64,000 bases of DNA from Anoxybacillus ayderensis (GCF_000833605.1 NZ_JXTG01000004.1:62001-126000), one strand, 5' to 3'; positions 45,979 to 54,880 are shown, numbered from the stretch's first letter. Notes: a model not told the origin generated them from the letters alone. Numbers and translations are program-made.

Positions 45979-46070
45979 TTGACGGACTAAAAAAAATTGT
46001 GTACTATTCTTTTTAGAATTTTCTTAAAATTAAGAAATGTTTTTTATGAACTCTTTTGATAACGCTTACA
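45979..46070 (+). promoter_or_regulatory. Control region of the LIV/ligase operon: promoter, palindrome, cre
   Basis: TTGACG at 45979-45984, a 17-base spacer and TACTAT at 46002-46007. A perfect palindrome TTTCTTAA-AA-TTAAGAAA follows at 46020-46037, near +6 to +24. A cre site TGATAACGCTTACA at 46057-46070 matches TGWAARCGYTWNCW at 13 of 14 and lies about 45-55 bases into the transcript, where CcpA would act as a roadblock. The palindrome suggests a second, substrate-specific regulator. Confidence 0.65.
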
Positions 46071-46165
46071 TTTTTGTTTTTTCGTTGTGTAAAGTCATAA
46101 AGATATAAAAACGTCCATAAAGTGTTATCGAAAGAGAGAGAAATAAAGAAAAAGGGGGGAATGAA

Positions 46166-46936
46166 GTGGGTATATTGAAAGTGCAAAACGTGTCCATTCG
46201 CTTCGGCGGTGTATTGGCACTTGATTCGGTTTCCTTTGAAGTGAAAGAAGGGGAAATTTTTTCATTGATCGGCCCAAACGGAGCAGGAAAAACGAGTATG
46301 TTGAACTGTATTAGCGGGCTGTATAAACCGACAGAGGGCGATATCTTTTTCAAAGATGAGCGCATTACACATGTGAAGCCGCATAAACGAGCAGCCTTAG
46401 GCATTGCACGGGCTTTCCAAAATATCGAGTTATTTCCCCATTTATCTGTATTGGACAATCTTATGCTCGGCAGGCATGTGCGCATGAAAACAGGAGTGCT
46501 TGCAGGTGGATTGTACTGGGGGAAAGCGCAAAAAGAAGAAGTAGAGCATCGTTATAAAGTCGAAGAAGTAATCGATTTTTTAGAGCTCGAACATGTGCGC
46601 AATGTGCCTGTTGGTACGCTATCTTACGGTCTACAAAAACGGGTAGAAGTCGGTCGCGCATTAGCCATGGAGCCTGATTTACTATTGCTTGATGAGCCAA
46701 TGGCTGGCATGAACAACGAAGAAAAAGAAGACATGGCGCGTTATATTATCGATATTCATGAAGAAAAAAAGACGACAATTATTTTAATTGAACACGATAT
46801 GGGCGTTGTGATGGATTTATCCAATCATATCGCTGTGTTAGATTTCGGAAAATTGATCGCGTACGGAACGCCAAAAGAAGTGCAAACAAATCCGCGCGTC
46901 ATAGAAGCATATTTAGGAGAAGAACATGCGGGATAA
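46166..46936 (+). CDS. LivG-type ABC transporter ATPase
   Basis: 256 residues. Walker A GPNGAGKTSM (near residue 37), Q-loop, signature LSYGLQKRVEVGRAL (near 153), Walker B LLLLDEPMAG, and switch His in IEHDMG. The long insert ARAFQNIELFPHLSVLDNLMLG is typical of LivG in the branched-chain/hydrophobic amino-acid (HAAT) family; members also carry aromatic and aliphatic acids. GTG 46166 lies 5 bases after GGGGGGA. First gene of the seven-gene operon ending at 54055. Confidence 0.9.
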   Translation: MGILKVQNVSIRFGGVLALDSVSFEVKEGEIFSLIGPNGAGKTSMLNCISGLYKPTEGDIFFKDERITHVKPHKRAALGIARAFQNIELFPHLSVLDNLMLGRHVRMKTGVLAGGLYWGKAQKEEVEHRYKVEEVIDFLELEHVRNVPVGTLSYGLQKRVEVGRALAMEPDLLLLDEPMAGMNNEEKEDMARYIIDIHEEKKTTIILIEHDMGVVMDLSNHIAVLDFGKLIAYGTPKEVQTNPRVIEAYLGEEHAG

Positions 46937-46948
46937 AGGGGGAGTTTT

Positions 46949-48859
46949 ATGGAACAAATGACGTTTCCACAGCTATTAGCCGCTCGTGCGCGACAAAAAC
47001 CAACGCAAGTCGCTCTGCGCGAAAAAGATTACGGCATTTGGAACGAATACACATATAGAGACTACTACGAACAAGTGAAAGCGCTCGCATTAGGGCTTGC
47101 TTCGCTCGGGTTTCGACGCGGCGATAAATTAGCTATTATCGGCGATAATCGACCTGAGTGGGTATTTAGCCAACTCGCAGCTCAAAGTTTAGGAGGCGTT
47201 TCCGTTGGCATTTATCAAGAGTCGTTACCAAACGAATTAGCGTATATTATCGACAATTGCGATGCGACGTTTGTCGTTGTTGAGGATCAAGAGCAAGTTG
47301 ATAAAGTGTTAGAAGTTGAACAAGAGCTTTCGAAAGTGAAACATATCATTTACTACGATTCGCGCGGTATGCGAAACTATAAGCACGATAAATTATTGTA
47401 TTTTCAAGATGTACAAACGCTCGGTCGCCAATTTGAACAAATGCACCCGACATATTTTGATGATGAAGTGCAAAAAGGATGTTATGATGATATCGCCATT
47501 TTATCGTATACGTCTGGAACGACGGGCAATCCGAAAGGGACGGAACTTTCTTATCGCAACTTATTCGAAATGGCAAAAAACCTCGCAAAAATCGATCCAC
47601 TTGACGAACAAGACGAATACCTTTCATTTTTACCGCTCGCTTGGATAGGCGAACAAATGATGACCATTTCAATGGCATTCCACTGCAACATTGTTGTGAA
47701 CTTTCCAGAAGAACCTTCAACGGTGTTTGAAAATTTACGAGAGATCGGACCACACGTCATGTTTTCACCACCGCGCATTTATGAAGACATCGTTTCAAAA
47801 TTTCAAGTGCGCATTCAAGACGCAAGTTGGTTTAAGCGAAAAATGTATGAATGGTGTAAGCCGATTGGTGAAAAAGTAGCAGAAGCTCATTTTACGAAAA
47901 GCGATGTTTCCTTTTGGACAAAATGCTTGTATAAACTTGCTGATTATTTCGTTTTTAGCGCTATTCGTGACCATTTTGGGTTGTTGCGCTTAAAGCGAGC
48001 ATATACAGGTGGCGCTCCGTTAGGTCCAGATGTGTTTCGCTTTTTCCATAGCATTGGGGTGAACGTAAAAAGCATTTACGGTCAAACAGAAGTATCAGGA
48101 ATTGCGATCGTTCATCGCGATGGGGACATTAAAGTAGATAGCGTTGGCATACCAATCCCAGAAACAGAAGTAAAAATTTCTGAGCAAGGCGAAATTTTAT
48201 TAAAAAGCCCGAGTGTGTGTTGTGGCTATTATAAAAACGAAAAGGCGACGAAAGAGACGATTGAAGACGGCTGGCTTCATACAGGCGATGCAGGGTATAT
48301 AGATGAATCAGGTCATTTGTATGTTATTGATCGTTTAAAAGATGTCATTCGCTTACAAACAGGTGAGATGTTTTCGCCACAGTTTATTGAAAATAAACTG
48401 AAATTTAGCCCATACATTCAAGAAGCGGTTGCCATTGGGCGCGATCGTCCGTACGTTGTGGCGATCATTAACATCGATATGGCTAATGTCGGACGATGGG
48501 CAGAGAAAAATCAGCTTGTGTATACGACATATTCTGATTTGTCCGCGAAACAAGAAGTTATTCAACTCATTCAAGAACAAGTGAATGAAATTAATCAATC
48601 GTTGCCAGAGAAGGCGCGTGTGAAAAAGTTTGTTTTGCTTTATAAAGAGCTTGATGCGGACGATGAAGAATTAACGAGAACGAAAAAAGTGCGCAGGCAA
48701 TTTATTGCTAAAAAATATGCCTCACTTATTGAAGGGATGTACTCAGAAACGGATCACATTGATGTAGAAGGAACAATTAAATATCGTGATGGCAAAGAAC
48801 AAGTCATTAAAACGACGTTAAAAGTCGTCTCGATTGATGAAGGGGAGGGAGCAGCGTAA
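46949..48859 (+). CDS. Long-chain acyl-CoA ligase (AMP-binding) inside a transporter operon
   Basis: 636 residues, long FadD15-like AMP-binding ligase. Phosphate loop ILSYTSGTTGNPKGTELSY near 177, A5 motif SIYGQTEVSGIA near 370, ribose Asp in LHTGDAGYIDESGHLY, and VIRLQTGEMFSPQFIENKLK near 465, which resembles eukaryotic-type long-chain ligases. The C-terminal lysine region (LTRTKKVRRQFI) ends the domain. It should activate a carboxylic acid with ATP and CoA. RBS AAAGGGGGAG precedes ATG 46949, 12 bases after the ATPase gene. Its place between livG and livH suggests it traps the imported acid as CoA ester. The acid is unknown. Confidence 0.88.
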   Translation: MEQMTFPQLLAARARQKPTQVALREKDYGIWNEYTYRDYYEQVKALALGLASLGFRRGDKLAIIGDNRPEWVFSQLAAQSLGGVSVGIYQESLPNELAYIIDNCDATFVVVEDQEQVDKVLEVEQELSKVKHIIYYDSRGMRNYKHDKLLYFQDVQTLGRQFEQMHPTYFDDEVQKGCYDDIAILSYTSGTTGNPKGTELSYRNLFEMAKNLAKIDPLDEQDEYLSFLPLAWIGEQMMTISMAFHCNIVVNFPEEPSTVFENLREIGPHVMFSPPRIYEDIVSKFQVRIQDASWFKRKMYEWCKPIGEKVAEAHFTKSDVSFWTKCLYKLADYFVFSAIRDHFGLLRLKRAYTGGAPLGPDVFRFFHSIGVNVKSIYGQTEVSGIAIVHRDGDIKVDSVGIPIPETEVKISEQGEILLKSPSVCCGYYKNEKATKETIEDGWLHTGDAGYIDESGHLYVIDRLKDVIRLQTGEMFSPQFIENKLKFSPYIQEAVAIGRDRPYVVAIINIDMANVGRWAEKNQLVYTTYSDLSAKQEVIQLIQEQVNEINQSLPEKARVKKFVLLYKELDADDEELTRTKKVRRQFIAKKYASLIEGMYSETDHIDVEGTIKYRDGKEQVIKTTLKVVSIDEGEGAA

Positions 48860-49744
48860 ATGGCTTTTTTCTTGCAAATGCTTGTCACTGGTATCGTCGT
48901 TGGAAGCGTATATGCGCTCGTTGCGCTAGGGTTTGTTCTCATTTACAAATCGAGTGACGCTATTAATTTTGCACAAGGTGAATTTTTGCTCATCGGGACG
49001 TACGTTTGTTTGACGCTTGTGGCTAGCTATAACGTTCCATTTATTGCTGCCTTGTTGCTCGCTTTAGCGTTTAGTGCGTTGCTTGGCTGGAGCGTAGAAA
49101 AAGTTGTGTTGCGTCCTTTCATTGGAAAGCCAGTCATTTCTATGATTATGGCAACGATCGGATTATCGAGCGTACTTGCAGGGATTGTCCATATTATTTG
49201 GGGGCACGAAACGCGCGTATATCCACCTGTTTTTTCAGAAAAACCGTTGCAGTTTGGTGAAGTCATTATCGCACCTGTATACGCATGGTCGTTTGTCATT
49301 GTTATGATTTGGCTCATGATTTTTACGTTGTTTTTCAAATATTCCCGATTCGGTATTGCAATGCGAGCGACAGCAGATGATCAACAAGCGGCTTTGTCTA
49401 TGGGGATTAGCGTCAAAACAATTTTTGCGATTGCTTGGGCGATTGCAGCCATCGTATCAGCTGTTGGCGGGGTGCTATTAGGAAATATTAACGGAGTTAA
49501 CTCTTCGCTTTCACTAATCGGATTAAAAGTGTTACCTGTCGCTATTTTAGGTGGGCTTGACAGCATCCCCGGGGCGATCATTGGCGGTATTTTAATCGGG
49601 ATTATTGAAAGTATGACAGGAGGATATTTAGACCCGCTTGTCGGTGGGGGGTTGAAAGAAGTGATCCCGTTTGTCATCCTCGTCATCATTCTAATGGTTA
49701 AACCGTATGGGCTATTTGGAAAGAAAGAAATCGAAAGGGTGTGA
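48860..49744 (+). CDS. LivH-type ABC permease
   Basis: 294 residues, about eight membrane helices. VTGIVVGSVYALVALGFVLI (residues 10-29) and NFAQGEFLLIG are LivH family marks, and GVLLGNINGV and AILGGLDSIPGAIIGGILIG are typical later motifs. It forms half of the membrane channel with the LivM-type protein. The ATG follows the ligase stop without a gap (TAAATG); the ribosome site GGAGGGAG lies within the end of the ligase gene. Confidence 0.93.
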   Translation: MAFFLQMLVTGIVVGSVYALVALGFVLIYKSSDAINFAQGEFLLIGTYVCLTLVASYNVPFIAALLLALAFSALLGWSVEKVVLRPFIGKPVISMIMATIGLSSVLAGIVHIIWGHETRVYPPVFSEKPLQFGEVIIAPVYAWSFVIVMIWLMIFTLFFKYSRFGIAMRATADDQQAALSMGISVKTIFAIAWAIAAIVSAVGGVLLGNINGVNSSLSLIGLKVLPVAILGGLDSIPGAIIGGILIGIIESMTGGYLDPLVGGGLKEVIPFVILVIILMVKPYGLFGKKEIERV

Positions 49745-49747
49745 GAA

Positions 49748-50818
49748 ATGGTGCGAAATCCGTTTGTGATGCAATGTGGTGAATTTCATGTTGATTATAG
49801 GCAAGATATGGCCATTTGGAAAATTGCTCGCGTGCGTTGGCGTATTTTTATGATTGTAGCGCTATTTGCTCTTTTTCCTATGGTCGCGACAGACTATGTA
49901 GTCGGTTTAGCGACATTATGTGGGATTGCAGCTATTGGTGCGATCGGATTAAATATTTTGACGGGCTTTACTGGCCAAATTTCAATCGGGGTTGGCGCAT
50001 TTTTAGGGGTAGGAGGTTATACATCAGCGATTTTAACAACGAAATTAGGGCTTAGCTTTTGGGTTGCTTTCCCGCTTGCTGGGTTAACTACTGCGCTTGT
50101 CGGTGCTTTGTTTGGGATCCCGTCTTTGCGTTTAAAAGGGTTATATTTAGCCATTGCTACATTGGCGGCGCAAGTCATCATTTTGTTTGTCATTTCAAGG
50201 TGGGACTCATTAACGGGGGGGACAGCTGGGCTCGTATTGAATCGTCCCCAAATCGGTTCGTTTACGTTTATGAGTGAAACGAGCTATTACTATTTAATGT
50301 TCGTTGTTTTACTGATCACAATCGTCTTCTCACTCAACTTATTTCGCACGCGTGTCGGGCGGGCGTTCATTGCGATTCGCGATCGCGATATTGCTGCAGA
50401 AGTAATGGGTATTGATTTGTTTAAATATAAAGTGCTTGCCTTTTTCGTTAGCTCGTTTTTCGTCGGCATTGCTGGCGCGCTTCTTGGTCATTACACGATG
50501 ATTGTCAGCCCTGAGCTTTACAGCATTTCTGTTTCAATTGAATATTTGGCCATGATTTTAGTTGGTGGTTTAGGAAGTGTATTTGGCTCATTGTATGGGG
50601 CTGTGTTTATTACGCTTATGCCCGTTGTGCTACGAAGCGTTGTCGATGTATTGAGCGGCACGTTTCCTGGATTAGAGGGAGTGCTTGTTGGGATGAAGGA
50701 AGTCGTTTTTGGAGTTGTGATCATTTTATTTCTCGTGTATGAGCCAGATGGGTTAAATAAAATTTGGTCAAATATAAAAAATTATTTCCGCCTTTGGCCA
50801 TTTTCTTATACGAAGTAG
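49748..50818 (+). CDS. LivM-type ABC permease
   Basis: 356 residues with an extended hydrophilic N-terminus (about 30 residues) and about ten membrane helices. Family marks include LNILTGFTGQISIGVGAFLG, PSLRLKGLYLAIATLAAQVI and FIAIRDRDIAAEVMGIDLFKYK, the ATPase-coupling loop, and LVGGLGSVFGSLYGA. It pairs with the LivH-type permease, 3 bases upstream. A hairpin follows the gene. Confidence 0.93.
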   Translation: MVRNPFVMQCGEFHVDYRQDMAIWKIARVRWRIFMIVALFALFPMVATDYVVGLATLCGIAAIGAIGLNILTGFTGQISIGVGAFLGVGGYTSAILTTKLGLSFWVAFPLAGLTTALVGALFGIPSLRLKGLYLAIATLAAQVIILFVISRWDSLTGGTAGLVLNRPQIGSFTFMSETSYYYLMFVVLLITIVFSLNLFRTRVGRAFIAIRDRDIAAEVMGIDLFKYKVLAFFVSSFFVGIAGALLGHYTMIVSPELYSISVSIEYLAMILVGGLGSVFGSLYGAVFITLMPVVLRSVVDVLSGTFPGLEGVLVGMKEVVFGVVIILFLVYEPDGLNKIWSNIKNYFRLWPFSYTK

Positions 50819-50843
50819 TATAAAGCGGCATATCCGCTTTATA
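50819..50843 (+). other. Intercistronic hairpin before the receptor gene
   Basis: TATAAAGCGG at 50819-50828 and CCGCTTTATA at 50834-50843 are exact complements. No T tract follows. Possibly a processing or mRNA-stability element; see the second hairpin at 52083-52114. Confidence 0.55.
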
Positions 50844-50875
50844 TACAAACAAAAAAACATAAGGGGGATGAATGA

Positions 50876-52075
50876 ATGAAGAAAAAAGGTGTACTACTCG
50901 CTACATGGCTTCTCGGAGCAAGCATGTTATTCGGGTGTTCAGGAGGTGACAAAACAGCAACAGAACCGGCAAAAGAAGGAGAAAAAGAGCAGGGAACGAT
51001 TAAAATTGGTGCATTGTTTGATATTACAGGCGCAACGGGAGATGTTGGTACACCGTATGCTGAAGGAGAAAAAGCGTATATTGAATACATTAACTCAAAA
51101 GGTGGGGTAAACGGCTATAAAATTGAGCTTGTCGGGCAAGATTACGCTTATAAAATTCCTGAAGCGCAAAAGTTGTATCAAAAATATAAAGCGAGCGATA
51201 AAGTGTCAGCGATTTTAGGATGGGGAACAGCCGATACGGAAGCGTTGCGGCAACAAGTTGCAGCAGATAAAATACCATTTTTCTCAGCTTCTTATTCAGA
51301 AAATTTAAAAAATATAAAAGAAAGCCCATACAACTTTTTGACAGCGGCGTCGTATTCCGACCAGGCACGCTCAGTGCTTCGTTGGATTAAAGAAAATCAT
51401 ACAGGTGGCACGCCAAAAGTTGCGCTTATTTATAATGACACGGCATTTGGAAAATCACCAATTCAAGATGCAAAAGACTTTGCGAAAGAAATTGGTGTAG
51501 AGATTGTGGATGAACAAATTGTTGACTTAAAAGCGCTTGATGCGACATCCCAGCTATTGAACATGAAGAAAAAAGCGCCGGATTATGCGATTATTCAACA
51601 AACATGGGGCGCGACAGCAACGATTTTAAAAGATGCGAAAAAATTAGGCATTGACACGCAATTTATCGGTTTAAACTGGACAACTGGTGAAGGATTGATC
51701 CCGATTGCAGGGGATGCGGCAGAAGGGTTTATCGGAGTGGTGACACATGCGTTTCCATATGAAGATTTACCAGGGATGGCTGAAGTGAAAGAGTATTTAG
51801 CAAGCAAGGGTGAAAAATTAGAGGACAAAAACCAAAAATTTATTCAAGGATGGGTTACAGCGAAAATTTTAGTAGAAGGAATTAAGCGAGCGGATGATCC
51901 AACGACGGGAGAAGGCATTCGTCAAGGATTAGAAAAATTAAAAGATCTTGATTTAGGCGGCTTAGCTGCACCAGTTACGTTTACGGCTGATAATCATGCG
52001 GGAACGAATCAAATTCGTTTAGCGAAAGTTGAAAACGGACAGTTTAAGGTGTTTACAGACTACTTCGGATATTAA
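50876..52075 (+). CDS. ABC transporter substrate-binding lipoprotein (LivK/HAAT family)
   Basis: 399 residues. A lipoprotein signal LLGASMLFGC makes Cys21 the lipidation site, so the mature receptor is anchored outside the membrane. A short acidic linker leads to a type I periplasmic-binding fold starting TIKIGALFDITGATGDVGTPYAEG. Unlike typical LivJ/K, the family resembles the urea/aromatic/short-acid receptor branch; the ligand cannot be assigned. RBS AAGGGGGATG precedes ATG 50876. Hairpins flank the gene on both sides, which may raise its share of the operon mRNA. Confidence 0.9.
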   Translation: MKKKGVLLATWLLGASMLFGCSGGDKTATEPAKEGEKEQGTIKIGALFDITGATGDVGTPYAEGEKAYIEYINSKGGVNGYKIELVGQDYAYKIPEAQKLYQKYKASDKVSAILGWGTADTEALRQQVAADKIPFFSASYSENLKNIKESPYNFLTAASYSDQARSVLRWIKENHTGGTPKVALIYNDTAFGKSPIQDAKDFAKEIGVEIVDEQIVDLKALDATSQLLNMKKKAPDYAIIQQTWGATATILKDAKKLGIDTQFIGLNWTTGEGLIPIAGDAAEGFIGVVTHAFPYEDLPGMAEVKEYLASKGEKLEDKNQKFIQGWVTAKILVEGIKRADDPTTGEGIRQGLEKLKDLDLGGLAAPVTFTADNHAGTNQIRLAKVENGQFKVFTDYFGY

Positions 52076-52082
52076 AGTGAAT

Positions 52083-52114
52083 GAAAGGGTGTTTTCAACA
52101 GGAAGCACCCTTTC
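52083..52114 (+). other. Intercistronic hairpin after the receptor gene
   Basis: GAAAGGGTG at 52083-52091 and CACCCTTTC at 52106-52114 are exact complements with a 14-base loop; no clean T tract follows. Candidate leaky terminator or 3'-end stabiliser for the receptor message. Confidence 0.55.
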
Positions 52115-52136
52115 GCTTTCAGAAAGGGGGAGACGA

Positions 52137-52925
52137 ATGCTTACGTTAAACAATGTGGAAGTGATGTATAACCGCGTTATTCTCGTGTTAAAAGGTATGT
52201 CAATGGTTATTCCAGAAGGAAAAATTGTCGCGTTGCTCGGCAGTAACGGGGCAGGAAAAACAACAACGTTAAAAGCCATTTCGGGATTACTAAGAAGTGA
52301 AGATGGCGAAGTAACAGATGGATATATTGAGCTATATGGAGAACGAATCGAGGGAAAAGATGCAGAAGAAATTGTGAAAAAAGGGATTTTTCAGTGCATG
52401 GAAGGAAGACGCGTGTTTGAACATTTGACGGTAGAAGAAAATTTAATCGTCGGTGCTCATACGCGAAAAGATCGCCACAATATTAAAGCAGATTTACAAA
52501 AAGTGTATCATTACTTTCCGAAGCTTCATATGTTACGCCATCGCCAAGCAGGATATTTATCGGGTGGAGAACAGCAAATGTTAGCAATCGGTCGTGGCAT
52601 GATGGCAAAACCAAAAATTTTACTGCTCGACGAACCATCGTTAGGAATTGCCCCTTTGCTTGTGAAAGAAATTTTTTCGATTATTAAGCGAATTAATGAA
52701 GAAGAAGGAACGACAATTCTCGTCGTCGAACAAAATGCAAACATCGCATTATCGATTGCGCACTACGGATATATTATGGAAAACGGTCGCATCGTAATGG
52801 ACGGTCCTGTCGAGAGATTACTTGAAAATGAAGATGTAAAAGAATTTTACCTCGGGATGAGCGAAAAAGGGCGTAAAAATTATCGAGAAGTGAAGTCGTA
52901 TAAACGGAGAAAGCGGTGGTTGTAA
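52137..52925 (+). CDS. LivF-type ABC transporter ATPase
   Basis: 262 residues. Walker A GSNGAGKTTT near residue 36, signature YLSGGEQQMLAIGRGMM near 139, Walker B ILLLDEPSLGIAP, and VVEQNANIALSIA with the LivF-type Gln/Asn in the switch. A basic C-terminal tail (KSYKRRKRWL) is somewhat unusual. GAAAGGGGGAG precedes ATG 52137; the frame further upstream reads through the hairpin and is not used. The stop overlaps the next start by one base (TAATG). Confidence 0.92.
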   Translation: MLTLNNVEVMYNRVILVLKGMSMVIPEGKIVALLGSNGAGKTTTLKAISGLLRSEDGEVTDGYIELYGERIEGKDAEEIVKKGIFQCMEGRRVFEHLTVEENLIVGAHTRKDRHNIKADLQKVYHYFPKLHMLRHRQAGYLSGGEQQMLAIGRGMMAKPKILLLDEPSLGIAPLLVKEIFSIIKRINEEEGTTILVVEQNANIALSIAHYGYIMENGRIVMDGPVERLLENEDVKEFYLGMSEKGRKNYREVKSYKRRKRWL

Positions 52926-54055
52926 TGGAAAGATGGAAATCGTTTTTGATTGAAGCGTATGAGCGGTCTACGGCATTGCGCGAGCGATTAGACGCTGAAA
53001 ACATTAATCCACATGAATTAGAAACGATTGAGCAACTGAGTCGCATTCCGGTATTGAAAAAAGAACAATTACCTCTTTTACAAAAACATGAGTTGCCATT
53101 TGGAAATATGATTACAACACGATCGAATGAATTGGCACGCATTTTTATGTCCCCAGGACCGATTTACGATCCGCAAGGAAAAGAAGAGGATGATTGGGGA
53201 TTTGCAGAAGCGCTTCGAGCGGCTGGATTTACAAGCGATGATATTGTACAGAACACGTTTTCATATCATTTGTCTCCAGCAGGTTTTATGTTTGATAGCG
53301 CTCTTCGTCGTATCGGTGCAACCGTCGTGCCGGCAGGACCAGGCAATCGCGAATTGCAAGTGCAGCTCATGAATGATTTGCAAGTGACTGGGTATGTTGG
53401 AACACCAAGTTTTTTATATTTATTGTTGCAGTATGCGGATGAAAAAGGAATACATGTCACGGTGAAAAAGGCGTTTTTTACGGCAGAAAAGTTAACAGAA
53501 AGCATGCGCGAACAGTTTGAACAACGGGGTATTCATGTTTTTGAAGGATATGGGACGGCTGATTGCGGTTGCATTGCATTTGAAGATCATCAAGGTCCAG
53601 GTTTAAAAATTAGTTCGCGAGCTATCGTCCAACTGTGCGATCCGATTAGCGGAGTACCGCTTGATGAGGAGGGAGAAATAGTTGTTACGATATTTGATCG
53701 CACGTATCCGCTTGTTCGATTTGGCACGGGAGATGTGTCACGTTGGGTCGATGGGTATAAAGGCGAGCGTATCGTTGGTGTGCTTGGACGTGTTGGAACA
53801 AGCGTAAAAGTGAAAGGGATGTTTGTGCACGAACAACAGTTGAAGCAAGTCATGGTTGAGGTAGGATGCCCGCTATTTCAAGCGGTCGTAACAAATGAAG
53901 GTGGTCATGATCAATTGACGATTTACATCGAAAAAGAGCTGAATGAAGAAGCGAAACAAAAAATAAAAAACGTTATTCGTGTTACACCGACATTTGTTTC
54001 CGTTGATCGTGTAAATGACGGAGAGCGGTGTCTCATCGACCAAAGAAAATGGTAA
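52925..54055 (+). CDS. PaaK-like adenylate-forming protein with degenerate motifs
   Basis: 376 residues, shorter than phenylacetate-CoA ligase (about 430). The fold matches PaaK: DIVQNTFSYHLSPAGFMFD, RRIGATVVPAGPGNRELQVQ, YGTADCGCIAFED (A5 region), RFGTGDVSRWV (A7) and a C-terminal RVIDKR-like CLIDQRKW. The phosphate-binding loop, normally SSGTTGKP, reads FMSPGPIYDPQG, and the lysine of the C-terminal motif appears replaced (NDGERCLID). So CoA-ligase chemistry is doubtful; a binding, regulatory or otherwise altered enzyme is possible. ATG 52925 overlaps the livF-type stop and follows GGTGG. Last gene of the operon, with a terminator after it. Confidence 0.75.
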   Translation: MERWKSFLIEAYERSTALRERLDAENINPHELETIEQLSRIPVLKKEQLPLLQKHELPFGNMITTRSNELARIFMSPGPIYDPQGKEEDDWGFAEALRAAGFTSDDIVQNTFSYHLSPAGFMFDSALRRIGATVVPAGPGNRELQVQLMNDLQVTGYVGTPSFLYLLLQYADEKGIHVTVKKAFFTAEKLTESMREQFEQRGIHVFEGYGTADCGCIAFEDHQGPGLKISSRAIVQLCDPISGVPLDEEGEIVVTIFDRTYPLVRFGTGDVSRWVDGYKGERIVGVLGRVGTSVKVKGMFVHEQQLKQVMVEVGCPLFQAVVTNEGGHDQLTIYIEKELNEEAKQKIKNVIRVTPTFVSVDRVNDGERCLIDQRKW

Positions 54056-54080
54056 AAAGAGGCGTAATGCCTCTTTTTAC
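54054..54080. terminator. Bidirectional terminator of the LIV operon and nadK2
   Basis: AAAAAGAGGC and GCCTCTTTTT around a GTAAT loop, between convergent genes. Confidence 0.85.
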
Positions 54081-54880
54081 AAAAATGTCCGCTTTACTTT
54101 TTCCCAGAAAGAGTTATCTTTCAGTTTGACTGTTTTAATCACTTTTCCACTTAATGCAACATCAATTTTTTCGATATGTTGAATGCTTAGTGCTTCATTA
54201 TCCATACCGATAATTGGATAGTCGTTTCCGTCTTGTACCACTTTTAATGTCAACTTGCGATTCCCGCTTAAAATAAATGATGAACCGAGCGTGCGATAAC
54301 GATTATTGTTTAGTGACGCTAATTCGCTTACTTGAAAGCACGGAAGCATCGGGTCTACGACTGCCCCATTGACCGATTTATTGTAAGCTGTACTTCCAGT
54401 AGGTGTAGCAATGATCATTCCATCGCCTCGGAACGTTTCAAAATGCAAATTGTCGATAAATACGTCCATGACAAACGTTTTAATAATACTTGAACGAATC
54501 GTGCATTCATTTAAACAATAAAATGACGTAGAATCATTGACTGTCACATAAATCGTTGGATATTTACGCACTTCGATTTGTTCCGTTGTCATCGCCTCAA
54601 TCATTTTTTCTGTATCGTGAATATGAAAATCACAATACATACTTAATGAGCCTAATGTCGAAATGCCAGCATATAAGCAATCGTCACGAAATCCGGTTTT
54701 TCTTACCGCTTGCAAAAACGTACCGTCTCCACCGACGCTTACAATAATGTTTGCATGTTTTGCATTATCCACGACTTCAAATTCATACTGTTTGGCGAGT
54801 TCAATGAGCGGTTGAACTTGTTTCGTCGTTTCTTCATCATGTTTATGAAAGAAGTACATGCGATTACGGCGTTCAGTCAT
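54077..54880 (-). CDS. ppnK: NAD kinase (second paralogue type, YtdI)
   Basis: 267 residues. Makes NADP from NAD and ATP. The NAD-kinase GGDGTFL loop is at about residues 50-56, with the family region RGDGMIIATPTGSTAYNKSV near 150 and LNECTIRSS near 120. It tracks B. subtilis YtdI/NadK2 along the whole length, including the end KLKDNSFWEKVKRTFL, rather than the other NadK. ATG 54880 follows GGAGGGAAAACG. Confidence 0.94.
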   Translation of the reverse strand: MTERRNRMYFFHKHDEETTKQVQPLIELAKQYEFEVVDNAKHANIIVSVGGDGTFLQAVRKTGFRDDCLYAGISTLGSLSMYCDFHIHDTEKMIEAMTTEQIEVRKYPTIYVTVNDSTSFYCLNECTIRSSIIKTFVMDVFIDNLHFETFRGDGMIIATPTGSTAYNKSVNGAVVDPMLPCFQVSELASLNNNRYRTLGSSFILSGNRKLTLKVVQDGNDYPIIGMDNEALSIQHIEKIDVALSGKVIKTVKLKDNSFWEKVKRTFL

